Positions 22,079 to 35,524 of a DNA stretch of 64,000 bases are shown piece after piece. Location: NCBI GenBank assembly GCA_963576475.1, contig OY754978.1, positions 538,001 through 602,000 on the forward strand, written 5' to 3'. The first letter of the stretch is position 1. The number at the start of each line of letters is the position of its first letter. The DNA comes from Molanna angustata (Eukaryota > Arthropoda > Insecta > Trichoptera > Molannidae). The notes beneath the pieces were generated by a model. It had not been told where the DNA came from, did not search any database, and worked only from the letters and a program-made list of their open reading frames with translations. Made by a program: the position numbers and the translations under genes.

Positions 22079-22594
22079 AGTTTTGAAATATCGGTCGTGG
22101 TCCGATGCATTATTTTTTATTAAATTACAAGAGACCTTTTCATGGGAAAATATTATCAAAGATGTTCCTCTGTTAACTTCCTTTAGTGATTATTTCATCC
22201 CCATTATTATGTAGACAGGAATGTGAGTAAGAGAGTAAGAGAAAAATAAGAACTGAGATGATATTTAGGTATTATTGACCTGGCGGGGTCAGTGATATTC
22301 AATAATTTTCTTATTTTCTTCGGTCGCTTTCTTCAATTCGTTTTTTTCAGAGGTTCTCAAACTGTATGGTTCCAGAAAGTTTTAATATCAACACCATTTT
22401 TCGCTACTGCTTTATCATTTTATAAATGTAGGTATTTTCGTTAGTCTTATAGCGACTCGCGTGGGCGAGTTGTTTTTTAAATTTAACAGAAAATGGATGC
22501 AGGAAAAATATAATCAACACCTTTGCCATTTGAGGTTAGGAATATGTATTATATTATGTATTCGCATTTGATCACATTTTTCAATTTAATTATA

Positions 22595-23579
<985 letters not shown>

Positions 23580-26029
23580 TATGTGCGCGTGTCGATCGCC
23601 GTACAGCTAGGTGCGGGAGGGCAGAGGGCGGGGGAACAGTTGTAGCGGTATGCACTGGCGTCATTGGCGTTGATTCGTTTAACCATGCGCGGTCACTTGA
23701 ATATGAATTAAGTACTGGTTTCCACGCCACTGGTAGACGACGAGAATCATCTCTTGTGTTCATTGCGAAGGGCCGTTTTTCTATTTCGATGGCTTCTCTA
23801 TATACTCTATTAATCTCGTTATTTAAACGGACAAGAGTCTTTGCTGCATCGAAGTCTATTTTGTGGCCTTCTGTCATCACATGATTCGCCAGTGTTGACG
23901 TCGATTTATTTTGTTTTACGTCTAAGCGGTGTTCGGCTACGCGTGCTGATACTTTTCTGTTTGTGCGACCGATGTAAGTTTTTTCGCACGTACCGCAGGG
24001 GATCTCGTATATACCGTGTGACTCTAACGGAATACTGTCTTTGGTCGGTCGTAAAAAAGACGAGATTTTTCTGTCTGTTTTAAAAACAGTTCTAATTTTA
24101 TACTTTTTTAGTACTCGACATATTTTATCCGTAGACCCACTGACGTATGGAAGTATCGCCAACCCGCGTATCTCTTCTTTATCTTTTTCTGTCTTTTTTT
24201 CTGTTTGATCTTTTTTAATTGCTCTATTTATAGTATTGTTATGATATCCGTTAGCAAGGAGAGCTTTCTTGAGGCTACTTATTTCTTGGTTAATATTTTC
24301 CTCGTCCGATATTCTTTTTGACCGGGTAACTAGAGTATTAACTAATCCTGCTAACTGGGCTGGGTGGTGGTGTGAGTTTGCGTTCAGGTATCGGTCGGTA
24401 TGTGTTGGTTTCCGGTATACAGTAAAACTTAATGAACAATCAGGATTCTTTTTTACCAACACATCGAGGAATGGTAATTGGTCGTTAATTTGCATTTCCA
24501 TTGTAAACTGGATAGATGTGTGTCTATTGTTTAGGTATATTACAAATTTGCTCAGCTCTTCTTCACCATGGCGCCAGATTATAAAAATGTCATCAATGTA
24601 TCTGACCCATACAGTTGGTTTGTGGGGATAGTCGTTTAAGGCATCTTCTTCAAAAGCCATCATGTAGATGTTTGCTGCTACTGGTGATAGTGAAGATCCC
24701 ATCGGTGCACCTCTTATTTGTTTATACATCTCTCCGTTGTATTGGAAATATGTGCTATTAAGACAGTGTTCCGTAAGTTCAATAATATCTTTTGTAGGTT
24801 TTATTTTTTCGTTAATTACGTCCAACACTTCGTCAACTGGTATGTTCGTGAAGAGAGACACTATGTCTAAACTAAGGAGTATGTCCTCTTTTTGTAATTT
24901 AACATCTTTTATCCGCTCGATGAAGTGTTCGGCGTTTTTTATGTATGATGACGCAGTCTCAACATGATGTTGCATGCGACGTGCTAGATATTTAGCTAGT
25001 GCTTGTGTTGGTGAGGCCACGGCGCTGATTATTGGGCGGAGAGGAGTATTTTCTTTATGAATTTTTGGAAGACCATACATCCTTGGTACTCTGGATGATT
25101 TTTCCCGAGGGATAATTAGTTTTTTCGTATATTGGTCAATACTAGACTTCATTATCTTTGTTTTGGTTATTTTTTCAAGGTATGTTGTAGGATCGTTCGG
25201 ATGACGCTTGTATGTTGTTGTATCTTCTAATAAGGTTTGCATCTTATCTTGGTATTCCTTCGTGTTCATGATGACTGTGGCATTCCCTTTGTCTGCTGGT
25301 AAAACAATGATATCCTCGTTCATTTTTAATGAACGCAGAGCCTTTCGTTCGTCTTTTGTTATGTTGGGTTTTGGTGGATGTGATTTTCGTAGGACTTCGC
25401 AGGTTAGCTGTCTAATGGTTTCGGCTTCTTTTTCTTGTAGCTTCATTATGGCTGATTCTACACCCGTGATGATGTCTTCCGTTGGAATACGTGTCGGTGC
25501 TACAGCATAGTTGAAACCCTTAGCGAGTACTGATATGGTCGGTTCATCTAGCAGGCAGTCTGATTTGTTGATGACAATTTTATTATTGTCCAGAGATAAG
25601 TGTTCTGTGGTAGGTGGATTAGATTTCAAGTAAAGTGCGTCGAATTTCTTCTTTAACCGGGTGGTGATTAATTCTTTGTTCATAAGGGCTCGTTGTGTTG
25701 TTAAAATATCGACTTCATCCCATAGTACAGAGTGTAGTGTAGCAGTAAGTTGATAGTGAACTTCTTGTAAATTAATTTCTGTTTGGTGGAGAGAGCTTCG
25801 ATTATTTCTTATTTCTTCGCGAAGGAGGGCCATGCTTGTGTTGTGTAGTATCTGTGATATCTTGCGAGAACTTGGATGTTTATTTTTTAGCTTGAAAGCA
25901 ACCGGAACAATTCCATTATCACGGCATCTTTGCAAGAATGTTATATTACATAATAGTTTGGTTTTCTTCGTTCTCAGCTTTTCGAATGTCTTGGTGAGTA
26001 GATGAGTGTCCTTCCCGTAGAGGTTATTA

Positions 26030-26396
26030 ATGTTTAAATATAAATTTTCGCGGATTGTAGAGATATATGTATAGCTACTTTTCCGGGCTATCCGCTCGTT
26101 TTCGTCCTGAAAAGGACGGTTTTGCCGACGTTTCAACCGAATATCATCGGTCATTATCGAGGCTGGTCGGTTCGCAAACGTAGACACGGTGCGACTGACA
26201 CCGCGTTGCATTTCGCGTTCCTATTTGTGTATCGTGTTGGTGTATTGGCGTGTGATGCGGCGTGTGGGAGGGGTGGCGGTGTGAGCATGAGTAACCGTCG
26301 ATTCGCGCTCTGTTGTTAGTGGTGGTGTGGTGAGGGTGTCTTCCCTGCAGCTCGGTGACCGTGCTGTATATCGTTCGTCGTATGACGTCACGCTGG
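26030..26396 (-). repeat. PLE pseudo-LTR (PLTR), 5' copy of element A
   Basis: Same 367 bp as 23213-23579. The homology stops at CCAGCG (26396), where the head-to-head junction begins. Any promoter for the A copy should lie here. I see no clear TATA box; a TGACGTCA (CRE-like) palindrome is at 26383-26390. Confidence 0.85.
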
Positions 26397-26422
26397 CATG
26401 ATGCTGGCATATGACGTCACAC
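26397..26422. other. head-to-head junction of PLE copies A and B with filler
   Basis: Between the end of A homology (26396) and the start of B homology (CAGCTAACC, 26423) lie 26 bases. They repeat pieces of A's end: TATGACGTCAC at 26381-26391 recurs at 26410-26420, and GCTGGCAT at 26392-26399 recurs at 26403-26410. This looks like templated filler. Confidence 0.85.
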
Positions 26423-28428
26423 AGCTAACCTGCGAAGTCCTACGAAAATCACATCCACCAAAACCCAACATAACAAAAGACGAACGAAAGGCTCTGCGTT
26501 CATTAAAAATGAACGAGGATATCATTGTTTTACCAGCAGACAAAGGGAATGCCACAGTCATCATGAACACGAAGGAATACCAAGATAAGATGCAAACCTT
26601 ATTAGAAGATACAACAACATACAAGCGTCATCCGAACGATCCTACAACATACCTTGAAAAAATAACCAAAACAAAGATAATGAAGTCTAGTATTGACCAA
26701 TATACGAAAAAACTAATTATCCCTCGGGAAAAATCATCCAGAGTACCAAGGATGTATGGTCTTCCAAAAATTCATAAAGAAAATACTCCTCTCCGCCCAA
26801 TAATCAGCGCCGTGGCCTCACCAACACAAGCACTAGCTAAATATCTAGCACGTCGCATGCAACATCATGTTGAGACTGCGTCATCATACATAAAAAACGC
26901 CGAACACTTCATCGAGCGGATAAAAGATGTTAAATTACAAAAAGAGGACATACTCCTTAGTTTAGACATAGTGTCTCTCTTCACGAACATACCAGTTGAC
27001 GAAGTGTTGGACGTAATTAACGAAAAAATAAAACCTACAAAAGATATTATTGAACTTACGGAACACTGTCTTAATAGCACATATTTCCAATACAACGGAG
27101 AGATGTATAAACAAATAAGAGGTGCACCGATGGGATCTTCACTATCACCAGTAGCAGCAAACATCTACATGATGGCTTTTGAAGAAGATGCCTTAAACGA
27201 CTATCCCCACAAACCAACTGTATGGGTCAGATACATTGATGACATTTTTATAATCTGGCGCCATGGTGAAGAAGAGCTGAGCAAATTTGTAATATACCTA
27301 AACAATAGACACACATCTATCCAGTTTACAATGGAAATGCAAATTAACGACCAATTACCATTCCTCGATGTGTTGGTAAAAAAGAATCCTGATTGTTCAT
27401 TAAGTTTTACTGTATACCGGAAACCAACACATACCGACCGATACCTGAACGCAAACTCACACCACCACCCAGCCCAGTTAGCAGGATTAGTTAATACTCT
27501 AGTTACCCGGTCAAAAAGAATATCGGACGAGGAAAATATTAACCAAGAAATAAGTAGCCTCAAGAAAGCTCTCCTTGCTAACGGATATCATAACAATACT
27601 ATAAATAGAGCAATTAAAAAAGATCAAACAGAAAAAAAGACAGAAAAAGATAAAGAAGAGATACGCGGGTTGGCGATACTTCCATACGTCAGTGGGTCTA
27701 CGGATAAAATATGTCGAGTACTAAAAAAGTATAAAATTAGAACTGTTTTTAAAACAGACAGAAAAATCTCGTCTTTTTTACGACCGACCAAAGACAGTAT
27801 TCCGTTAGAGTCACACGGTATATACGAGATCCCCTGCGGTACGTGCGAAAAAACTTACATCGGTCGCACAAACAGAAAAGTATCAGCACGCGTAGCCGAA
27901 CACCGCTTAGACGTAAAACAAAATAAATCGACGTCAACACTGGCGAATCATGTGATGACAGAAGGCCACAAAATAGACTTCGATGCAGCAAAGACTCTTG
28001 TCCGTTTAAATAACGAGATTAATAGAGTATATAGAGAAGCCATCGAAATAGAAAAACGGCCCTTCGCAATGAACACAAGAGATGATTCTCGTCGTCTACC
28101 AGTGGCGTGGAAACCAGTACTTAATTCATATTCAAGTGACCGCGCATGGTTAAACGAATCAACGCCAATGACGCCAGTGCATACCGCTACAACTGTTCCC
28201 CCGCCCTCTGCCCTCCCGCACCTAGCTGTACGGCGATCGACACGCGCACATACCAGCGTGACGTCATACGACGAACGATATACAGCACGGTCACCGAGCT
28301 GCAGGGAAGACACCCTCACCACACCACCACTAACAACAGAGCGCGAATCGACGGTTACTCATGCTCACACCGCCACCCCTCCCACACGCCGCATCACACG
28401 CCAATACACCAACACGATACACAAATAG
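26398..28428 (+). CDS. 5'-truncated Penelope-like RT/GIY-YIG ORF, copy B
   Basis: 676 codons open from an ATG inside the junction filler. The first eight codons (MMLAYDVT) come from filler; from Q9 on the protein equals residues 268-935 of the full copies. It therefore keeps all RT motifs (DKG onward, YIDD) and the whole GIY-YIG nuclease, but lacks the 267-residue N-terminal region. The in-frame ATG is probably luck. No PLTR lies upstream in the same orientation, so a proper promoter is doubtful. It ends at 28428 with the stop, nine bases before the ATG of copy C. Confidence 0.9.
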   Translation: MMLAYDVTQLTCEVLRKSHPPKPNITKDERKALRSLKMNEDIIVLPADKGNATVIMNTKEYQDKMQTLLEDTTTYKRHPNDPTTYLEKITKTKIMKSSIDQYTKKLIIPREKSSRVPRMYGLPKIHKENTPLRPIISAVASPTQALAKYLARRMQHHVETASSYIKNAEHFIERIKDVKLQKEDILLSLDIVSLFTNIPVDEVLDVINEKIKPTKDIIELTEHCLNSTYFQYNGEMYKQIRGAPMGSSLSPVAANIYMMAFEEDALNDYPHKPTVWVRYIDDIFIIWRHGEEELSKFVIYLNNRHTSIQFTMEMQINDQLPFLDVLVKKNPDCSLSFTVYRKPTHTDRYLNANSHHHPAQLAGLVNTLVTRSKRISDEENINQEISSLKKALLANGYHNNTINRAIKKDQTEKKTEKDKEEIRGLAILPYVSGSTDKICRVLKKYKIRTVFKTDRKISSFLRPTKDSIPLESHGIYEIPCGTCEKTYIGRTNRKVSARVAEHRLDVKQNKSTSTLANHVMTEGHKIDFDAAKTLVRLNNEINRVYREAIEIEKRPFAMNTRDDSRRLPVAWKPVLNSYSSDRAWLNESTPMTPVHTATTVPPPSALPHLAVRRSTRAHTSVTSYDERYTARSPSCREDTLTTPPLTTERESTVTHAHTATPPTRRITRQYTNTIHK

Positions 28429-28437
28429 GAACGCGAA

Positions 28438-31245
28438 ATGCAACGCGGTGTCAGTCGCACCGTGTCTACGTTTGCGAACCGACCAGCCTCGATAATGACC
28501 GATGATATTCGGTTGAAACGTCGGCAAAACCGTCCTTTTCAGGACGAAAACGAGCGGATAGCCCGGAAAAGTAGCTATACATATATCTCTACAATCCGCG
28601 AAAATTTATATTTAAACATTAATAACCTCTACGGGAAGGACACTCATCTACTCACCAAGACATTCGAAAAGCTGAGAACGAAGAAAACCAAACTATTATG
28701 TAATATAACATTCTTGCAAAGATGCCGTGATAATGGAATTGTTCCGGTTGCTTTCAAGCTAAAAAATAAACATCCAAGTTCTCGCAAGATATCACAGATA
28801 CTACACAACACAAGCATGGCCCTCCTTCGCGAAGAAATAAGAAATAATCGAAGCTCTCTCCACCAAACAGAAATTAATTTACAAGAAGTTCACTATCAAC
28901 TTACTGCTACACTACACTCTGTACTATGGGATGAAGTCGATATTTTAACAACACAACGAGCCCTTATGAACAAAGAATTAATCACCACCCGGTTAAAGAA
29001 GAAATTCGACGCACTTTACTTGAAATCTAATCCACCTACCACAGAACACTTATCTCTGGACAATAATAAAATTGTCATCAACAAATCAGACTGCCTGCTA
29101 GATGAACCGACCATATCAGTACTCGCTAAGGGTTTCAACTATGCTGTAGCACCGACACGTATTCCAACGGAAGACATCATCACGGGTGTAGAATCAGCCA
29201 TAATGAAGCTACAAGAAAAAGAAGCCGAAACCATTAGACAGCTAACCTGCGAAGTCCTACGAAAATCACATCCACCAAAACCCAACATAACAAAAGACGA
29301 ACGAAAGGCTCTGCGTTCATTAAAAATGAACGAGGATATCATTGTTTTACCAGCAGACAAAGGGAATGCCACAGTCATCATGAACACGAAGGAATACCAA
29401 GATAAGATGCAAACCTTATTAGAAGATACAACAACATACAAGCGTCATCCGAACGATCCTACAACATACCTTGAAAAAATAACCAAAACAAAGATAATGA
29501 AGTCTAGTATTGACCAATATACGAAAAAACTAATTATCCCTCGGGAAAAATCATCCAGAGTACCAAGGATGTATGGTCTTCCAAAAATTCATAAAGAAAA
29601 TACTCCTCTCCGCCCAATAATCAGCGCCGTGGCCTCACCAACACAAGCACTAGCTAAATATCTAGCACGTCGCATGCAACATCATGTTGAGACTGCGTCA
29701 TCATACATAAAAAACGCCGAACACTTCATCGAGCGGATAAAAGATGTTAAATTACAAAAAGAGGACATACTCCTTAGTTTAGACATAGTGTCTCTCTTCA
29801 CGAACATACCAGTTGACGAAGTGTTGGACGTAATTAACGAAAAAATAAAACCTACAAAAGATATTATTGAACTTACGGAACACTGTCTTAATAGCACATA
29901 TTTCCAATACAACGGAGAGATGTATAAACAAATAAGAGGTGCACCGATGGGATCTTCACTATCACCAGTAGCAGCAAACATCTACATGATGGCTTTTGAA
30001 GAAGATGCCTTAAACGACTATCCCCACAAACCAACTGTATGGGTCAGATACATTGATGACATTTTTATAATCTGGCGCCATGGTGAAGAAGAGCTGAGCA
30101 AATTTGTAATATACCTAAACAATAGACACACATCTATCCAGTTTACAATGGAAATGCAAATTAACGACCAATTACCATTCCTCGATGTGTTGGTAAAAAA
30201 GAATCCTGATTGTTCATTAAGTTTTACTGTATACCGGAAACCAACACATACCGACCGATACCTGAACGCAAACTCACACCACCACCCAGCCCAGTTAGCA
30301 GGATTAGTTAATACTCTAGTTACCCGGTCAAAAAGAATATCGGACGAGGAAAATATTAACCAAGAAATAAGTAGCCTCAAGAAAGCTCTCCTTGCTAACG
30401 GATATCATAACAATACTATAAATAGAGCAATTAAAAAAGATCAAACAGAAAAAAAGACAGAAAAAGATAAAGAAGAGATACGCGGGTTGGCGATACTTCC
30501 ATACGTCAGTGGGTCTACGGATAAAATATGTCGAGTACTAAAAAAGTATAAAATTAGAACTGTTTTTAAAACAGACAGAAAAATCTCGTCTTTTTTACGA
30601 CCGACCAAAGACAGTATTCCGTTAGAGTCACACGGTATATACGAGATCCCCTGCGGTACGTGCGAAAAAACTTACATCGGTCGCACAAACAGAAAAGTAT
30701 CAGCACGCGTAGCCGAACACCGCTTAGACGTAAAACAAAATAAATCGACGTCAACACTGGCGAATCATGTGATGACAGAAGGCCACAAAATAGACTTCGA
30801 TGCAGCAAAGACTCTTGTCCGTTTAAATAACGAGATTAATAGAGTATATAGAGAAGCCATCGAAATAGAAAAACGGCCCTTCGCAATGAACACAAGAGAT
30901 GATTCTCGTCGTCTACCAGTGGCGTGGAAACCAGTACTTAATTCATATTCAAGTGACCGCGCATGGTTAAACGAATCAACGCCAATGACGCCAGTGCATA
31001 CCGCTACAACTGTTCCCCCGCCCTCTGCCCTCCCGCACCTAGCTGTACGGCGATCGACACGCGCACATACCAGCGTGACGTCATACGACGAACGATATAC
31101 AGCACGGTCACCGAGCTGCAGGGAAGACACCCTCACCACACCACCACTAACAACAGAGCGCGAATCGACGGTTACTCATGCTCACACCGCCACCCCTCCC
31201 ACACGCCGCATCACACGCCAATACACCAACACGATACACAAATAG
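28438..31245 (+). CDS. Penelope-like reverse transcriptase with GIY-YIG endonuclease, copy C
   Basis: Same 935-residue product as copy A, in the opposite orientation, with all catalytic motifs: the DKG box near 307, motif A D449, YIDD at 538-541, GIY at 733, YIG at 746, E806. The N-terminal 60 residues are basic ([14 protein letters not shown]) and lie in the terminal-repeat part of the unit. Residues 60-270 are helical-looking and without a motif known to me. Copy C follows copy B after only nine bases (GAACGCGAA) and is followed nine bases after its own stop by the start of another unit (31255-31403) that runs into (TA)n. The ORF thus fills 2808 of the 2817-bp unit. It is intact, so this could be an active element. 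Confidence 0.96.
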   Translation: MQRGVSRTVSTFANRPASIMTDDIRLKRRQNRPFQDENERIARKSSYTYISTIRENLYLNINNLYGKDTHLLTKTFEKLRTKKTKLLCNITFLQRCRDNGIVPVAFKLKNKHPSSRKISQILHNTSMALLREEIRNNRSSLHQTEINLQEVHYQLTATLHSVLWDEVDILTTQRALMNKELITTRLKKKFDALYLKSNPPTTEHLSLDNNKIVINKSDCLLDEPTISVLAKGFNYAVAPTRIPTEDIITGVESAIMKLQEKEAETIRQLTCEVLRKSHPPKPNITKDERKALRSLKMNEDIIVLPADKGNATVIMNTKEYQDKMQTLLEDTTTYKRHPNDPTTYLEKITKTKIMKSSIDQYTKKLIIPREKSSRVPRMYGLPKIHKENTPLRPIISAVASPTQALAKYLARRMQHHVETASSYIKNAEHFIERIKDVKLQKEDILLSLDIVSLFTNIPVDEVLDVINEKIKPTKDIIELTEHCLNSTYFQYNGEMYKQIRGAPMGSSLSPVAANIYMMAFEEDALNDYPHKPTVWVRYIDDIFIIWRHGEEELSKFVIYLNNRHTSIQFTMEMQINDQLPFLDVLVKKNPDCSLSFTVYRKPTHTDRYLNANSHHHPAQLAGLVNTLVTRSKRISDEENINQEISSLKKALLANGYHNNTINRAIKKDQTEKKTEKDKEEIRGLAILPYVSGSTDKICRVLKKYKIRTVFKTDRKISSFLRPTKDSIPLESHGIYEIPCGTCEKTYIGRTNRKVSARVAEHRLDVKQNKSTSTLANHVMTEGHKIDFDAAKTLVRLNNEINRVYREAIEIEKRPFAMNTRDDSRRLPVAWKPVLNSYSSDRAWLNESTPMTPVHTATTVPPPSALPHLAVRRSTRAHTSVTSYDERYTARSPSCREDTLTTPPLTTERESTVTHAHTATPPTRRITRQYTNTIHK
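28497..28546 (+). ncRNA. possible hammerhead-ribozyme-like signature in the PLE terminal repeat
   Basis: CCGATGA (28499-28505), nine bases, then GAAACGTC (28515-28522) echo the hammerhead core order CUGAUGA, stem II, GAAA, GUC that is known from PLE terminal repeats. Two problems: the second core base is C instead of U, and stem II (TATTCGGTT) does not pair well. An alternative hairpin, GACCGA/TCGGTT, uses the same bases, and a CGTCC/GGACG hairpin follows at 28531-28546. The same sequence recurs at 31314-31363, and on the minus strand at 26103-26152 and 23286-23335. Confidence 0.35.
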
Positions 31246-31254
31246 GAACGCGAA

Positions 31255-32024
<770 letters not shown>

Positions 32025-34303
32025 TATCGTGCGAAATCGTTTATTTCTCTATACTCAATAATACTACGAACCTAGTACCTTTCATTTAAATCGTTTATTT
32101 CTCTAAAGGTACTCAATAATACTACGAACCTAGTACCTTTCATTTAAATCGTTTATTTCTCTATACTCAATAATACTACGAACCTAGTACCTTTCATTTA
32201 AATCGTTTATTTCTCTATACTCAATAATACTACGAACCTAGTACCTTTCATTTAAATCGTTTATTTCTCTATACTCAATAATACTACGAACCTAGTACCT
32301 TTCATTTAAATCGTTTATTTCTCTATACTCAATAATACTACGAACCTAGTACCTTTCATTTAAATCGTTTATTTCTCTATACTCAATAATACTACGAACC
32401 TAGTAGGTACCTTTCATTTAAATCGTTTATTTCTCTATACTCAATAATACTACGAACCTAGTACCTTTCATTTAAATCGTTTATTTCTCTATACTCAATA
32501 ATACTACGAACCTAGTACCTTTCATTTAAATCGTTTATTTCTCTATACTCAATAATACTACGAACCTAGTACCTTTCATTTAAATCGTTTATTTCTCTAT
32601 ACTCAATAATACTACGAACCTAGTACCTTTCATTTAAATCGTTTATTTCTCTATACTCAATAATACTACGAACCTAGTACCTTTCATTTAAATCGTTTAT
32701 TTCTCTATACTCAATAATACTACGAACCTAGTAGGTACCTTTCATTTAAATCGTTTATTTCTCTATACTCAATAATACTACGAACCTAGTACCTTTCATT
32801 TAAATCGTTTATTTCTCTATACTCAATAATACTACGAACCTAGTAGGTACCTTTCATTTAAATCGTTTATTTCTCTATACTCAATAATACTACGAACCTA
32901 GTACCTTTCATTTAAATCGTTTATTTCTCTATACTCAATAATACTACGAACCTAGTAGGTACCTTTCATTTAAATCGTTTATTTCTCTATACTCAATAAT
33001 ACTACGAACCTAGTACCTTTCATTTAAATCGTTTATTTCTCTATACTCAATAATACTACGAACCTAGTAGGTACCTTTCATTTAAATCGTTTATTTCTCT
33101 ATACTCAATAATACTACGAACCTAGTACCTTTCATTTAAATCGTTTATTTCTCTATACTCAATAATACTACGAACCTAGTAGGTACCTTTCATTTAAATC
33201 GTTTATTTCTCTATACTCAATAATACTACGAACCTAGTACCTTTCATTTAAATCGTTTATTTCTCTATACTCAATAATACTACGAACCTAGTAGGTACCT
33301 TTCATTTAAATCGTTTATTTCTCTATACTCAATAATACTACGAACCTAGTACCTTTCATTTAAATCGTTTATTTCTCTATACTCAATAATACTACGAACC
33401 TAGTAGGTACCTTTCATTTAAATCGTTTATTTCTCTATACTCAATAATACTACGAACCTAGTACCTTTCATTTAAATCGTTTATTTCTCTATACTCAATA
33501 ATACTACGAACCTAGTAGGTACCTTTCATTTAAATCGTTTATTTCTCTATACTCAATAATACTACGAACCTAGTACCTTTCATTTAAATCGTTTATTTCT
33601 CTATACTCAATAATACTACGAACCTAGTAGGTACCTTTCATTTAAATCGTTTATTTCTCTATACTCAATAATACTACGAACCTAGTACCTTTCATTTAAA
33701 TCGTTTATTTCTCTATACTCAATAATACTACGAACCTAGTAGGTACCTTTCATTTAAATCGTTTATTTCTCTATACTCAATAATACTACAAACCTAGTAC
33801 CTTTCATTTAAATCGTTTATTTCTCTATACTCAATAATACTACGAACCTAGTACCTTTCATTTAAATCGTTTATTTCTCTATACTCAATAATACTACGAA
33901 CCTAGTACCTTTCATTTAAATCGTTTATTTCTCTATACTCAATAATACTACGAACATAGTACCTTTCATTTAAATCGTTTATTTCTCTATACTCAATAAT
34001 ACTACGAACCTAGTACCTTTCATTTAAATCGTTTATTTCTCTATACTCAATAATACTACGAACCTAGTACCTTTCATTTAAATCGTTTATTTCTCTATAC
34101 TCAATAATACTACGAACCTAGTACCTTTCATTTAAATCGTTTATTTCTCTATACTCAATAATACTACGAACCTAGTACCTTTCATTTAAATCGTTTATTT
34201 CTCTATACTCAATAATACTACGAACCTAGTAGGTACCTTTCATTTAAATCGTTTATTTCTCTATACTCAATAATACTACGAACATAGTACCTTTCATTTA
34301 AAA
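32025..34303. repeat. satellite array, 54/58-bp units, about 41 copies
   Basis: Unit core: CTATACTCAATAATACTACG, AACCTAGTACCTTTCATTTA, AATCGTTTATTTCT. Long units carry a 4-base GGTA insertion (TAGTAGGTACC). By eye, 29 short and 12 long units. Units 13-32 alternate long/short without fault, a 112-bp dimer repeated ten times. Rare variants: CTCTAAAGGTACTC in unit 2, ACTACAAACC in unit 32, GAACATAG in units 35 and 41. No coding potential. Almost no divergence, so it expanded recently or is kept homogeneous. Confidence 0.97.
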
Positions 34304-34490
34304 TATTTGAATGTAATTTGATCTATTCAAAATGAATAACAGTAAATTTCGTTACGTACTCCGAAAAGTACATTGATATAATATGTATTTACATGAATGT
34401 GGTATATTGAGAACTCGTTTTTAAAAATGATCGACGCGACGTTATAATCGAAAATATTAACAAACACTCAATTAAAACATTGTAAGTAAC

Positions 34491-34700
34491 TTTTTTTTAA
34501 AGTATGTATGTAATTAAAAAAAAGGAAAAAAATTAATACATCTTTGTAATTAGTACATATATAGATCCTCACATACTCCCAAAATTAAGGATAAATGCTT
34601 GTGCTATAGGTGCACGAAATCGGTCGTGGTAGGATTCGAATTCGCGACCACTGGATTACAAACCCATCGCGCTAATCGCTCTGCCACCACCCACCCATCT
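34491..34700 (-). mobile_element. SINE S2 copy next to the satellite
   Basis: Minus-strand tRNA-like head (GGTGGTGGCAGAGCGATTAG, GAATTCGAATCC) and the S2 body CCTATAGCACAAGCATTTAT. Diverged from the 21320 copy, with a longer A-rich tail. Confidence 0.8.
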
Positions 34701-35524
34701 ATTCCGTGTGAAATATAATCGATGATCTATTTTTTTGTGTTTTTGTTCTGAATAATAATGTGTCAAAATATTTTGAGAACCACGTGTTGGGACTAATGAC
34801 AGCATTTTCGTCATCTCAAAGAAAAGGGCCTTTTAAATTTTTCGAATATTCCCTTTGGTCTGATACATTTTAATGTTTTGAGTTTAAGTAGAGGGCGTAA
34901 AAACATAACAGCTATTACCTTCCAATAAAGTACAGTTTAAAGACGTACTTATCTCTACAGGTAATACTCAGGAGGGTATTCCTTGGCTTATCCTTAATCC
35001 GTAATGTGAAATCATCGCCTTATCACACAACTAAATAGGTACCCCCTTGATACATATAATTATTGTAGGACTGTGCACCGATGACGGTTCTTACCGCGAC
35101 ATTTCATCTAGTGCACATTTGTAACGTCTGTGCACTGATATCATATTGTGATTATTGAAACAAACATTTAGATATTTTAAAAATAACTCGTTTAATATTT
35201 TTTTTAACGGATGGAAACAAGTTGCCATAGTATACCTACGTACCACAATTTTTTTTATATGTATAAAAATTAATAAAACCTCTTGAAAATATAATATTCT
35301 TAGGTAGGTACTATATTATTTTAAAATATATACTTAAATACGTAAAATAAATTATTGAGTGTTGTAAAACAATCCGCTTGTAAGACCAGTAAAAAATACT
35401 TTGAAATGTTCTTAGATGACGACGAAAATACTAATATTGTATTCGCATGACTATTCCATTACATACTTTCGATCAAAAACTCAATTCTTTTGTAGTAATT
35501 TATTGTTTATTTTTTGTTCACAAG
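34701..35524. other. no gene recognised
   Basis: AT-rich unique-looking sequence. No open frame of note and no family match. Confidence 0.4.

Noticed and set aside
32025..34303. CRISPR-like array
   Set aside because: Units are identical throughout with no variable spacers, and this is an animal genome; it is satellite DNA.
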